Source: Gemmatimonadota bacterium
GTDB lineage: Bacteria; Gemmatimonadota; Gemmatimonadetes; Gemmatimonadales; GWC2-71-9
Reading direction: 5' to 3'
DNA: 7,881 nt
NCBI GenBank assembly: GCA_003221075.1
Contig: QHUF01000128.1
Span: 1-7,881, forward strand
Part shown: positions 1 to 5,452 of the stretch, piece by piece
Position numbering within the stretch: the first letter of the stretch is position 1
How the letters are laid out: each line of letters opens with the position of its first letter
Made by a program: the position numbers and the translations under genes
Notes under the pieces: generated by a model
Seen by the model: only the letters and a program-made list of their open reading frames with translations
What the model was told of the DNA's origin: nothing
Databases searched by the model: none

Positions 1-590
1 GGCCCGGGATCGAATAAGGACTCGAGGTAGCGCGCGGGCGGGACGTTGTCGGGTTTGTCGCAGAAATGCCCGCTCAGATACTTCCCCTGATCGAACTTCA
101 GGTAGGAGACCCGGCCGTTGGAGATCAACTCCAGCACGCCCGTCACCTTTTCTTGCTGCAACACCGGAAAGAATTTCTCCGGCTCCTTGACGTCGATGCC
201 GCGTGGCTGGTAGGCGCCGGCGCAGGCCGTGTACATCCACGCGAGCTGCTCCATCGGCGCAGCGCAGTACGCGAGATCGCCGCGTTCCACGTCGGCGCGC
301 ATGCGCTTCAGCGCGTCGGTGATCGTGATGACGTGACGTCCCGCGGTGTGCAGCGACGCCGCGTTGACCGCCTCACCTTTCCGGAAGAACAGCAGCACGC
401 ACTCGTCGGGCAGGTGCGCCGCGAGGTAGCCGTCGATGCGGCCGTCGCGGTCGCGCTTGGCGTAGGCGAGCAGGTTGTCGAGATGAATGAACGCGAGGCG
501 GGTGCGATGAATAAGCCGGCTCACCTGCGGAAACTGGAGATCCGCGAGGCGAACCGGCGAATTCGTCAGGCGAGCAGTGCTCGCGCGCAT
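1..590 (-). CDS. PATAN/DUF4388-like regulatory protein (partial, C-terminus beyond left edge)
   Basis: An open minus-strand frame starts at ATG 590 and runs off the left edge after 196 codons with no stop. A GGAGG at 594-598 lies 3 nt upstream; the spacing is short, but no better start is visible. Residues 150-176 (TGVLEL..NGR..YLKFDQGKYLSGHF) have the small-beta-hairpin, 'GxLxl..g....lxFxxGxl..a' pattern of PATAN/DUF4388 domains. Residues 52-79 (GYLAAHLP...LLFFRKGEAVNAAS) look like a second, degenerate copy. Such domains usually occur in signalling proteins and are thought to mediate protein interaction; the target here is unknown. There is no signal peptide or obvious membrane segment, so the visible part is probably cytoplasmic. 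The start lies 18 nt after the trxA stop, so the two are likely co-transcribed. The family call is by motif pattern only; the reading frame itself is well supported. Confidence 0.6.
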   Translation of the reverse strand, partial: MRASTARLTNSPVRLADLQFPQVSRLIHRTRLAFIHLDNLLAYAKRDRDGRIDGYLAAHLPDECVLLFFRKGEAVNAASLHTAGRHVITITDALKRMRADVERGDLAYCAAPMEQLAWMYTACAGAYQPRGIDVKEPEKFFPVLQQEKVTGVLELISNGRVSYLKFDQGKYLSGHFCDKPDNVPPARYLESLFDPG

Positions 591-608
591 CGTCCTCCGG
601 GGAGGGAG

Positions 609-923
609 CTACGAGAGAAGCTTGTCGATCTTTTGCTCGAACGCCTGCGACGGATAGGCACCCACCAGCGTGTCCACGTGGCGTCCGTCCTTGAAGAATA
701 GAATACTCGGAATCGAGCGGACGTTAAAGCGCATTGCCGTCGCCTGATTGGCGTCCACGTCCACCTTCACGATCTTGACCTTGCCGTTGTACTTGCCGGC
801 CAGCTGCTCCATGATCGGCGCGACCATGTGGCACGGTCCGCACCAGGTGGCCCAGAAATCGACGACGGCGAGCCCCTTGTGCTGCTCGACCTCCGCCTGA
901 AATGTGGCGTCCGACACTTCCAT
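609..923 (-). CDS. trxA: Thioredoxin
   Basis: Small cytoplasmic protein-disulfide reductase of 104 residues, the usual size. It has the active site WCGPC (Cys28, Cys31), the buried acid Asp22, Lys53 and the cis-proline loop RSIP (Pro72) before the FFKDG strand. The residue after the second Cys is His (CGPCH) rather than the common Lys, and the residue after the cis-Pro is Ser rather than Thr; both are minor variations. I chose ATG 923. A GGGGGAG lies 10 nt upstream of it, but only 1 nt upstream of the alternative GTG at 932, which would add three residues. A PATAN-like gene follows after 18 nt and is probably in the same operon. The epimerase gene diverges only about 40 bp upstream, so the promoter regions must be compact. 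It would normally be reduced by an NADPH thioredoxin reductase; the reductase-like gene in this window lacks the needed CxxC. Confidence 0.95.
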   Translation of the reverse strand: MEVSDATFQAEVEQHKGLAVVDFWATWCGPCHMVAPIMEQLAGKYNGKVKIVKVDVDANQATAMRFNVRSIPSILFFKDGRHVDTLVGAYPSQAFEQKIDKLLS

Positions 924-963
924 AGCCTTCACGCTCCCCCGATAGACGTTAGTTTGACTTTCT

Positions 964-1353
964 ATGAACCCGTCTGTTGCTCACGTCGGCATTGCAGTCA
1001 CGAGCATCACCGAATCGCTGGCCTTTTATCGCGACGTCTTTGGCCTCGTTCCGGGACGTCCGGACACCGCCGATGGGGCCACGATCGTCAGCCTGCATTT
1101 CGGCGGCGTCGACGTCGAGCTGCTCGAACCGACCGATCCGACGAGCCCCGTGGCGAAGTTCCTTGCAAAACGCGGGCCCGGCATCCATCACATCTGCTAC
1201 CGCGTCTCCGATCTCGATGCCACGCTCGCGCGCTGCCGTGCGGCCGGCTATCGACTGGTCGATGAAACGCCCCGGCGCGGGGCCGGCGGACGGCGCATCG
1301 CTTTTCTGCATCCCAAGACCACCAACGGCATTCTGCTGGAGCTGACTGAGTAG
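964..1353 (+). CDS. mce: Methylmalonyl-CoA epimerase (VOC/glyoxalase fold)
   Basis: 129-residue protein that interconverts (S)- and (R)-methylmalonyl-CoA, linking propionyl-CoA carboxylation to the B12-dependent mutase and so to succinyl-CoA. It shows two paired beta-alpha-beta modules of the VOC fold. Likely metal ligands, by comparison with known epimerases, are His7 (HVGIAV), Glu52 (VELLEP), His76 (GIHHICYRV) and Glu126 (LLELTE). The family signatures G-PGIHHI, the ETPRRGAGG loop and FLHPK..NGILLEL are all present, which favours epimerase over lactoylglutathione lyase or dioxygenase relatives. The ATG at 964 is the only reasonable start, but no Shine-Dalgarno sequence is visible before it. 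The gene diverges from trxA and converges on the lipoprotein gene with a 15-bp gap. No mutase or carboxylase gene is nearby. Confidence 0.9.
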   Translation: MNPSVAHVGIAVTSITESLAFYRDVFGLVPGRPDTADGATIVSLHFGGVDVELLEPTDPTSPVAKFLAKRGPGIHHICYRVSDLDATLARCRAAGYRLVDETPRRGAGGRRIAFLHPKTTNGILLELTE

Positions 1354-1368
1354 ATGGAACGCCCGCCT

Positions 1369-1839
1369 CTAGGGCCTGGTTCCCGTCTCCGCCTGGGGGC
1401 AGCGCCCGCCCGGACTGCCCGCACTCTCCAAATGCACGTCGTAAACCAACCAGCCGCCACTGTGGGTGCGGACGACGTCGATCGGCAGCACCTGATTGCA
1501 ATTGGCACGCTGCAGCTCGACGCGATAGGTCCGCAGGTCGTCGTGCCCCGGGACGGTCAGCGGCCCTTCAACGATCCGGTAGCCGGTGTGGTCGAGGTAT
1601 TTCTGAATCACGGTGAGGCGCTGGCGCAGCACGCCGGCGTTCATGCTGTTGGCGGCGGGGCCACGCTCGGTACCCCACAGCTCCCCCATCCGTTTTTGAT
1701 CGTTGGCCTTGACCGCGGCGAGAAACTGCGAGACCGATTCGTTGATCGACTGCGGCACGGGCGTGCCCGCGCCGGGATTCTTTCCGCAGGCGATGCTGCC
1801 GGCAAACAACAGCAGGGCTATCGCGACCCGTCGCTTCAC
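1369..1839 (-). CDS. Small putative lipoprotein, NTF2-like
   Basis: 156-residue protein that I do not recognise by name. GTG 1839 is chosen as the start because it is immediately followed by a lipoprotein signal peptide: basic KRR, a hydrophobic stretch (VAIALLLFAGSIA), then Cys18. The lipobox S-I-A-C is slightly unusual at position -3. An AGG lies about 9 nt upstream. A longer open frame reaches 2100, but that part is antisense to pdxJ and would bury the signal peptide. The mature part after a Gly/Pro linker (SINESVSQFLAAVKANDQKRMGELW, then a strand-rich C-terminus ending VVRTHSGGWLVYDVHLE) resembles small NTF2-like/DUF4878-type periplasmic proteins. Two cysteines remain in the mature chain. 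Function is unknown, and it is probably anchored to a membrane. It diverges from pdxJ (42-bp gap) and converges with the epimerase gene. Confidence 0.72.
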   Translation of the reverse strand: MKRRVAIALLLFAGSIACGKNPGAGTPVPQSINESVSQFLAAVKANDQKRMGELWGTERGPAANSMNAGVLRQRLTVIQKYLDHTGYRIVEGPLTVPGHDDLRTYRVELQRANCNQVLPIDVVRTHSGGWLVYDVHLESAGSPGGRCPQAETGTRP

Positions 1840-1847
1840 GAGGCAAG

Positions 1848-1873
1848 ACCTGTGGTCGGGGTGACCCGAAGGT
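1848..1873 (+). promoter_or_regulatory. Possible hairpin covering the pdxJ ribosome binding site
   Basis: Reading the plus strand, TCGGG (1856-1860) pairs with CCCGA (1865-1869) around a GTGA tetraloop of the GNRA type. ACCT (1848-1851) can further pair with AGGT (1870-1873), leaving a 4-nt bulge. This would place the AAGG ribosome site of pdxJ inside a stem. It is small and could be chance in GC-rich DNA. It matters only if the transcript starts upstream of 1848, which is not shown. Confidence 0.3.
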
Positions 1874-1881
1874 AAGACAGC

Positions 1882-2595
1882 ATGCGTCTCTACGTCAACA
1901 TTGATCACGTCGCGACCATCCGCGAAGCGCGCAAGACCGACGAGCCCGATCCGGTCCAGGCGGCGGCCGCCGCCGAGCGTGCGGGCGCGGACGGCATTAC
2001 GGTCCACCTGCGCGAGGACCGCCGCCATATCCAGGACGCCGACGTGATCGCGCTCGCGCGCAGCGTGAAGACCGTGCTCAATCTGGAGCTTGGCGCCCAT
2101 GCGGAGATCGTGCGGCTCGCGACACGCCTGAGGCCCGTTCCGTTTCAGGCGACGCTCGTGCCGGAGAAACGGCAGGAGATCACCACCGAGGGCGGACTCG
2201 CGTTACGGACGGGCGATCGGCGGCTGAAGGACGCGATCGCGCGTCTGCAGGGCGCGGGCATTCGAGTGAGTCTCTTCATTGATCCAACATTGAAGACGAT
2301 CGACGTGGCGCGAGAGCTCGGCGTGCCCGCGATCGAAATGCACACGGGTCGCTATGCGCACACGTGGAAGCGCGGCGACGCCGCCCTGAAGGCATTAACG
2401 CGCGCCGCGACGCACGCGAAGCAAATCGGGCTCGCGGTGCACGCCGGCCACGGTCTCACCTACCAGAATGTCAAACCTGTCGCCGCGATTCCGGAGATCG
2501 AGGAACTGAACATCGGGCATTCGATCGTCAGCAACGCAGTCTTCTGGGGGCTGGAAGAAGCGGTCCGGCGGATGGCACAACTCGTTAAGGGATAG
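1882..2595 (+). CDS. pdxJ: Pyridoxine 5'-phosphate synthase
   Basis: 237-residue TIM-barrel enzyme (E. coli form about 243). It condenses 1-deoxy-D-xylulose 5-phosphate with 3-amino-2-oxopropyl phosphate to pyridoxine 5'-phosphate, the last ring-closing step of the DXP-dependent vitamin B6 route. The N-terminal signature VNIDHVATIREAR (Asn6, Asp8, His9) is intact, as is GADGITVHLREDRRHI with the catalytic-type His42, Arg44 and His49. Also intact are Glu69 (LNLELG) and the phosphate-side loop HAGHGLTYQN, with His190 matching E. coli His193. No active-site residue appears changed. ATG 1882 is preceded by AAGG at 1869-1872, a 9-nt spacing. That ribosome site could pair in a small hairpin. It diverges from the lipoprotein gene and converges with the hydrolase gene (14-bp gap). 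Presence of PdxJ implies the DXP-dependent B6 pathway; other pdx genes are not in the window. Confidence 0.97.
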   Translation: MRLYVNIDHVATIREARKTDEPDPVQAAAAAERAGADGITVHLREDRRHIQDADVIALARSVKTVLNLELGAHAEIVRLATRLRPVPFQATLVPEKRQEITTEGGLALRTGDRRLKDAIARLQGAGIRVSLFIDPTLKTIDVARELGVPAIEMHTGRYAHTWKRGDAALKALTRAATHAKQIGLAVHAGHGLTYQNVKPVAAIPEIEELNIGHSIVSNAVFWGLEEAVRRMAQLVKG

Positions 2596-2609
2596 TCTGC
2601 TCCACTAGC

Positions 2610-3437
2610 TCAGGCATTGAGAAACGTCACCACCTGCCTGATAACGGCTGGATCGCTCACGATCCGGTGATGCCCCAACCCGGTGGTCGTCACAAGCTCG
2701 GCCCCGGGCCATGATCGCGCGATGGCCGCGCCATCATTCCAGCCAACCTCCCGATCGTCCCGATCGTGGATCACGAGCAGCGGCACACGCATCTCGGGTG
2801 CGAATGCGGGAATGTTCAGGTCCTTCCAGGAGAAGCCCAGCCGCCGCTCCAGCCGGCCACGCATCGACGCCATGACCGGGCCGTGGACGCCGAGCAGCGC
2901 TTCGAACTGCGCGCTGTAACTGTTCACGTTGGCCGACGGCGCGAGGAACACGGCGCGACGGATCTCGAGGCCTCGCGCAATCGCGAGCGCCGACGCAAAC
3001 CCGCCCACCGAATGCCCGACGATGTGGCTGACGGGCCCGACCGCGTTCACCACCGCTTGCGCGGCGCGGGCGACCTCGGGACCGGAGCTGAGCCGGCCGG
3101 CAGATGCGCCGTGGCCCGGCGCATCGAAGGTCACCACGCGGTAACCCTGCATGAGCAGGGCATTGCCGAGGTCGACGAAGCGGGCGCCACGGCTGCCCCA
3201 ACCATGGACCAGCAGGACCCGCGGACCGCGATCGCCCCACGACCACGCCGCGACGCGTCGTCCGCCGACGCGAACCGTGAAGCGGTGCGCCTCGCGCAGC
3301 CAGCCGGCCATCCGCTCGCTGATGGGACGGCGCGGGGGCGTGCAGAAAATGCGCGCGGCCCACAGCGCCGCGAGGCGGGGGGATGCCCGCTGCACGGCGC
3401 CGAAGGCCGCTCGAGTCAAACGGAGGGTTGCGCTCAT
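2610..3437 (-). CDS. Alpha/beta hydrolase
   Basis: 275-residue serine hydrolase of the alpha/beta fold; the substrate cannot be predicted. Core motifs in order are the oxyanion loop LLVHGWGS (78-82), the FDAPGHGAS segment (104-112), the nucleophile elbow GHSVGG (Ser143), the acid in IHDRDDREV (probably Asp228) and the base in GLGHHRIV (His256). The N-terminal ~50 residues are basic and amphipathic, with RAARIFCTPP-like spacing seen in several short hydrolases of this kind. They are not a clear signal peptide. The gene follows nadC on the same strand after 43 nt. The start ATG 3437 has no visible Shine-Dalgarno sequence and is touched by one arm of a perfect inverted repeat (3438-3470). The link to NAD synthesis may be only positional. 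Esterase, thioesterase or lysophospholipase activity are all possible. Confidence 0.86.
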   Translation of the reverse strand: MSATLRLTRAAFGAVQRASPRLAALWAARIFCTPPRRPISERMAGWLREAHRFTVRVGGRRVAAWSWGDRGPRVLLVHGWGSRGARFVDLGNALLMQGYRVVTFDAPGHGASAGRLSSGPEVARAAQAVVNAVGPVSHIVGHSVGGFASALAIARGLEIRRAVFLAPSANVNSYSAQFEALLGVHGPVMASMRGRLERRLGFSWKDLNIPAFAPEMRVPLLVIHDRDDREVGWNDGAAIARSWPGAELVTTTGLGHHRIVSDPAVIRQVVTFLNA

Positions 3438-3470
3438 GGTGACTAATTAAGACTTCAACGCCTAGTCACC
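3438..3470 (-). repeat. Perfect 8-bp inverted repeat between nadC and the hydrolase gene
   Basis: GGTGACTA (3438-3445) and TAGTCACC (3463-3470) are exact reverse complements separated by 17 nt. In the minus-strand transcript the stem would close directly against the hydrolase ATG (UAGUCACC-AUG), where a ribosome site should be, and none is seen. No run of T follows, so it is not a standard intrinsic terminator. It could be a translation-control hairpin or a DNA operator with an 8-bp half-site. Confidence 0.5.
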
Positions 3471-3480
3471 GGTAACAGTT

Positions 3481-4347
3481 TCAGCTCTCGGCGTCGATGT
3501 CGCAGCGGATCGGCGCGGCGGGCGCCGAGTGAGTGAGCGCGCCGATGGCGATCAGTGACGCGCCCGCCTGGGCGTAGGCGCGCACGACATCGACGGTGAT
3601 GCCGCCCGAGGCCTGGATCGTGACGGCGGGACCGGCCCGTTGGGCCCATGCGGCGACCCGCTCGGGCGGCTGGTTGTCCACGAGCAGGTGGGTGACCCCA
3701 GCGGCCAGCGCCGCCTGGAACTGCGCATCCGATTCCACCTCGACGATCACCGGCAACCCGCGGGGGGCGGGGGGGGCGGGGGGGGCGGCGCGCAACGCGT
3801 CAGCGAGCGACTGACCGGCCTGCGTCGCCAGCGTCCAATGATTGTCCTTCCAGAGCACGCCAGCGGCGAGCGACGCGCGGTTCTCGACGCCTCCACCCGT
3901 CCGCACGGCATACAACTCGAGCTCGCGGAGACCAGGAGTCGTCTTGCGCGTGTGGGTGATCCGCGCGGAGGTCCCCTGCACTGCATCCACCGCGCGTCGC
4001 GTCAGCGTGGCGATCCCCGACAGTCGCTGGACGAAATTGAGCGCGACCCGCTCGCCCGCGAGCACGGCCGCCGCGGCGCCGCGGACCACGGCCAGCGTCG
4101 TCCCGGCGTCGGTCCGCGCTCCCTCCGGAAGACAGGGCGTCATCTCGGCGCCCGTGTCGAGCTCCTGAAAGACCGTCGCCAGGATGGGAATACCCGCGAC
4201 CACGAATTCACCTTCCGCGACGAAGCGCGCTGTGACGCGGCGCTCGCCGAGAGCCCCCAGGAGGCGCGTCGTCACGTCCTCGGTCGCGCGGTCTTCGGCG
4301 AGCGCGCGCCGCACTTCATCCAGGCCGAATGGCCGCGGCTCAACCAA
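3481..4347 (-). CDS. nadC: Nicotinate-nucleotide pyrophosphorylase (carboxylating), quinolinate phosphoribosyltransferase
   Basis: 288-residue cytoplasmic enzyme (family about 285-300). It converts quinolinate and PRPP to nicotinate mononucleotide, CO2 and pyrophosphate, the step after NadA in de novo NAD synthesis. Conserved blocks present are LAEDxxxxDVTT (16-27), ERVALNFVQRLSGIAT (99-114, Arg100), THTRKTTPGLR (131-141), LWKDNH (165-170, Lys167), VEVES (202-206), LLVDN (221-225), QASGGI (245-250) and GALTHS (269-274). Two oddities stand out. The usual GGGxNHR is GGGVENR here, so Asn156 replaces the substrate-binding His. Residues 187-195 are an Ala/Pro run encoded by poly-C (poly-G on the plus strand). 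The start is TTG 4347, overlapping the nadA 3' end by 8 nt and implying translational coupling. The N-terminus FGLDEVRRAL fits the family; no better start is visible. Confidence 0.95.
   Translation of the reverse strand: MVEPRPFGLDEVRRALAEDRATEDVTTRLLGALGERRVTARFVAEGEFVVAGIPILATVFQELDTGAEMTPCLPEGARTDAGTTLAVVRGAAAAVLAGERVALNFVQRLSGIATLTRRAVDAVQGTSARITHTRKTTPGLRELELYAVRTGGGVENRASLAAGVLWKDNHWTLATQAGQSLADALRAAPPAPPAPRGLPVIVEVESDAQFQAALAAGVTHLLVDNQPPERVAAWAQRAGPAVTIQASGGITVDVVRAYAQAGASLIAIGALTHSAPAAPIRCDIDAES
3762..3788 (+). repeat. G-run repeat (G6-C-G8-C-G8-C-GG) inside nadC
   Basis: The plus strand has six, eight, eight and two G residues separated by single C. The unit is close to a 9-nt repeat, which equals three codons and encodes repeated Pro-Pro-Ala in nadC. 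Four G-runs with one-base loops fit an intramolecular G-quadruplex on the template strand. The G8 homopolymers are also candidates for slippage or sequencing error. A change in unit number keeps frame; a one-base change would truncate NadC. Confidence 0.85.
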
Positions 4348-5308
4348 TCGCGAGCATCCGGTCGATGGCGCGCCGCGCCCGCGACGCGACCTCGGGTGCG
4401 ACGGTCACGTCGTATTGCAAGTCGCGAAGCGCGTCGCGCAGTTTTTCCAGAGTGATCTGCTTCATGTAACGGCATTCGGCCGACTCACGGGCGGCGATAA
4501 ACTCCTTCCCTGGATTCTCGCGCCGCAGTCGATGCAGCACCCCCGTCTCCGTCGCCACGACGAAGCGCCGGGCGGGAGAGACGCGCGCGCGCCGCATCAT
4601 TTGCTCGGTGGAAACGATCTGGACACGCCCCGCGGCCCGGTCACCCTCGGTCTCGGCATAGTACATCGCGCTCGTCACGCAGCCACACTCCGGATGCACG
4701 AGGAACTCGGCGTCAGGGTTTTCGACGCGCCGTTGCTCGAGGGTCTCCCGGGTCAGCCCGGCATGCACGTGACACTCGCCGAGCCACACGTCGAGCGCTC
4801 GGCCCGTCACTTTGCGCAGGTAGTTGCCCAGGTAAAGGTCGGGAAGGAACAGCACGGGAACGTCGGGCGGCAATGCATTGATCACGGCGACCGCATTCCC
4901 CGAGGTGCAGCAGTAGTCGGCCTCAGCCTTCACAGCGGCTGCGGTATTCACGTACGCGACGACGAGCCCGTTGGGGTGCGTCGCACGCCAGGCTCGCACA
5001 TCGGCGGCCTGAATCGTGCTGGCGAGCGAGCAGCCGGCGGTGGGATCGGGAATCAGAATCCGCTTCTCCGGATTCGCGATCGCCGCCGTCTCGGCCATGA
5101 AGTGCACCCCGCAGATCACGAGGATCGGCGCATCGAGCTCCGTCGCGCGTCGAGCCATGGCGAGCGAATCGGCGACGACGTCGGCAATGTCCTGGATTTC
5201 CGGCCGCTGGTAGTTATGCGCGAGAATCGCGGCGTGGCGTTGCGTCCGCAGCTCGTTGATCTCGGCAATGAGATCCCGAGTCGGAGTCGTTCGTGTGGAG
5301 GCGCCCAT
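4340..5308 (-). CDS. nadA: Quinolinate synthase A
   Basis: 322-residue [4Fe-4S] enzyme that condenses iminoaspartate with dihydroxyacetone phosphate to quinolinate in the cytoplasm. It has three pseudo-symmetric domains. The three cluster cysteines of the family are recognisable: Cys93 (DPTAGCSLA), Cys208 (HPECGC) and Cys279 (AECRYMK). Substrate motifs are AHNYQRPEIQDIAD (30-43), GVHFMAET (67-74), YVNTAAAVKAEADYCCTSGNA (from 119), PDLYLGN (156-162) and ATETGVLHRLRRENPGK (from 252). No key residue looks missing. ATG 5308 is preceded by GGGAG (5318-5322) at 9-nt spacing. Its stop overlaps the nadC start region by 8 nt. A 144-nt structured leader separates it from the upstream fusion gene, suggesting its own promoter or an RNA switch. 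The aspartate oxidase gene nadB is not in the window. Confidence 0.97.
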   Translation of the reverse strand: MGASTRTTPTRDLIAEINELRTQRHAAILAHNYQRPEIQDIADVVADSLAMARRATELDAPILVICGVHFMAETAAIANPEKRILIPDPTAGCSLASTIQAADVRAWRATHPNGLVVAYVNTAAAVKAEADYCCTSGNAVAVINALPPDVPVLFLPDLYLGNYLRKVTGRALDVWLGECHVHAGLTRETLEQRRVENPDAEFLVHPECGCVTSAMYYAETEGDRAAGRVQIVSTEQMMRRARVSPARRFVVATETGVLHRLRRENPGKEFIAARESAECRYMKQITLEKLRDALRDLQYDVTVAPEVASRARRAIDRMLAIG

Positions 5309-5335
5309 CGAATGCAGCTCCCATTGTTATTGGTG

Positions 5336-5369
5336 CCGAGGCTGAGGGGCCGATTGGGTAACGCCTCGG
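5336..5369 (-). repeat. 7-bp inverted repeat proximal to the nadA start
   Basis: CCGAGGC (5336-5342) and GCCTCGG (5363-5369) are exact reverse complements with a 20-nt loop. The stem ends 13 nt upstream of the nadA ribosome site. It competes for three bases with the 5367-5390 hairpin. Confidence 0.5.
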
Positions 5370-5390
5370 TTCGTCGGGGATGACGAACCG
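5367..5390 (-). repeat. 9-bp inverted repeat in the nadA leader
   Basis: CGGTTCGTC (5367-5375) and GACGAACCG (5382-5390) are exact reverse complements with a 6-nt loop. Bases 5367-5369 are also one end of the competing 5336-5369 stem, giving two alternative leader folds. Confidence 0.6.
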
Positions 5391-5401
5391 CTCCCAGCCT
5401 G

Positions 5402-5423
5402 GGACGCGCGTCACCGCGCGTCC
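5402..5423 (-). repeat. Strong 9-bp GC hairpin with GTGA tetraloop
   Basis: GGACGCGCG (5402-5410) is the exact reverse complement of CGCGCGTCC (5415-5423), with a 4-nt loop. In the minus-strand transcript the loop reads GUGA, a GNRA tetraloop that favours an RNA role on that strand. It begins 30 nt after the fusion gene stop. No U-tract follows, so it would be an atypical terminator; it could be the first element of the nadA leader. Confidence 0.6.
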
Positions 5424-5452
5424 GTGTGAATCATAATCGGGGTGTGAAGGGC

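Larger units (their letters stand above)
5309..5452 (-). promoter_or_regulatory. Structured leader of nadA, candidate regulatory RNA
   Basis: This 144-nt non-coding gap between the fusion gene stop and nadA holds three perfect inverted repeats. They are 9 bp at 5402-5410/5415-5423, 9 bp at 5367-5375/5382-5390, and 7 bp at 5336-5342/5363-5369. The last two share 5367-5369, so they cannot form together in full. The nadA ribosome site GGGAG is at 5318-5322. Acidobacterial nadA genes are known to carry the nadA-motif (NAD+-I) riboswitch, two similar tandem domains. I could not align the remembered domain sequence convincingly, so regulation by NAD is a hypothesis here. Confidence 0.4.

Noticed and set aside
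66..701. 211-codon plus-strand open frame
   Set aside because: It lies antisense to the partial PATAN-like gene and to trxA. Its translation is Arg/Val-rich and shows no fold pattern.
1840..2100. N-terminal extension of the lipoprotein frame to 2100
   Set aside because: The extension is antisense to pdxJ and would place a clear lipoprotein signal peptide in the middle of the protein. GTG 1839 fits much better.
4184..5383. 399-codon plus-strand open frame opposite nadA and part of nadC
   Set aside because: Low-complexity basic translation, no recognisable motifs, and it covers two well-conserved minus-strand genes.
5402..5423. Intrinsic terminator of the reductase-like fusion gene
   Set aside because: The stem is strong, but there is no T-run after it on the minus strand, so it is listed as a hairpin rather than a terminator.
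5309..5452. Firm annotation as a nadA-motif (NAD+-I) riboswitch
   Set aside because: Context and hairpins fit, but the conserved single-stranded segments I recall could not be aligned. It is left as a candidate only.
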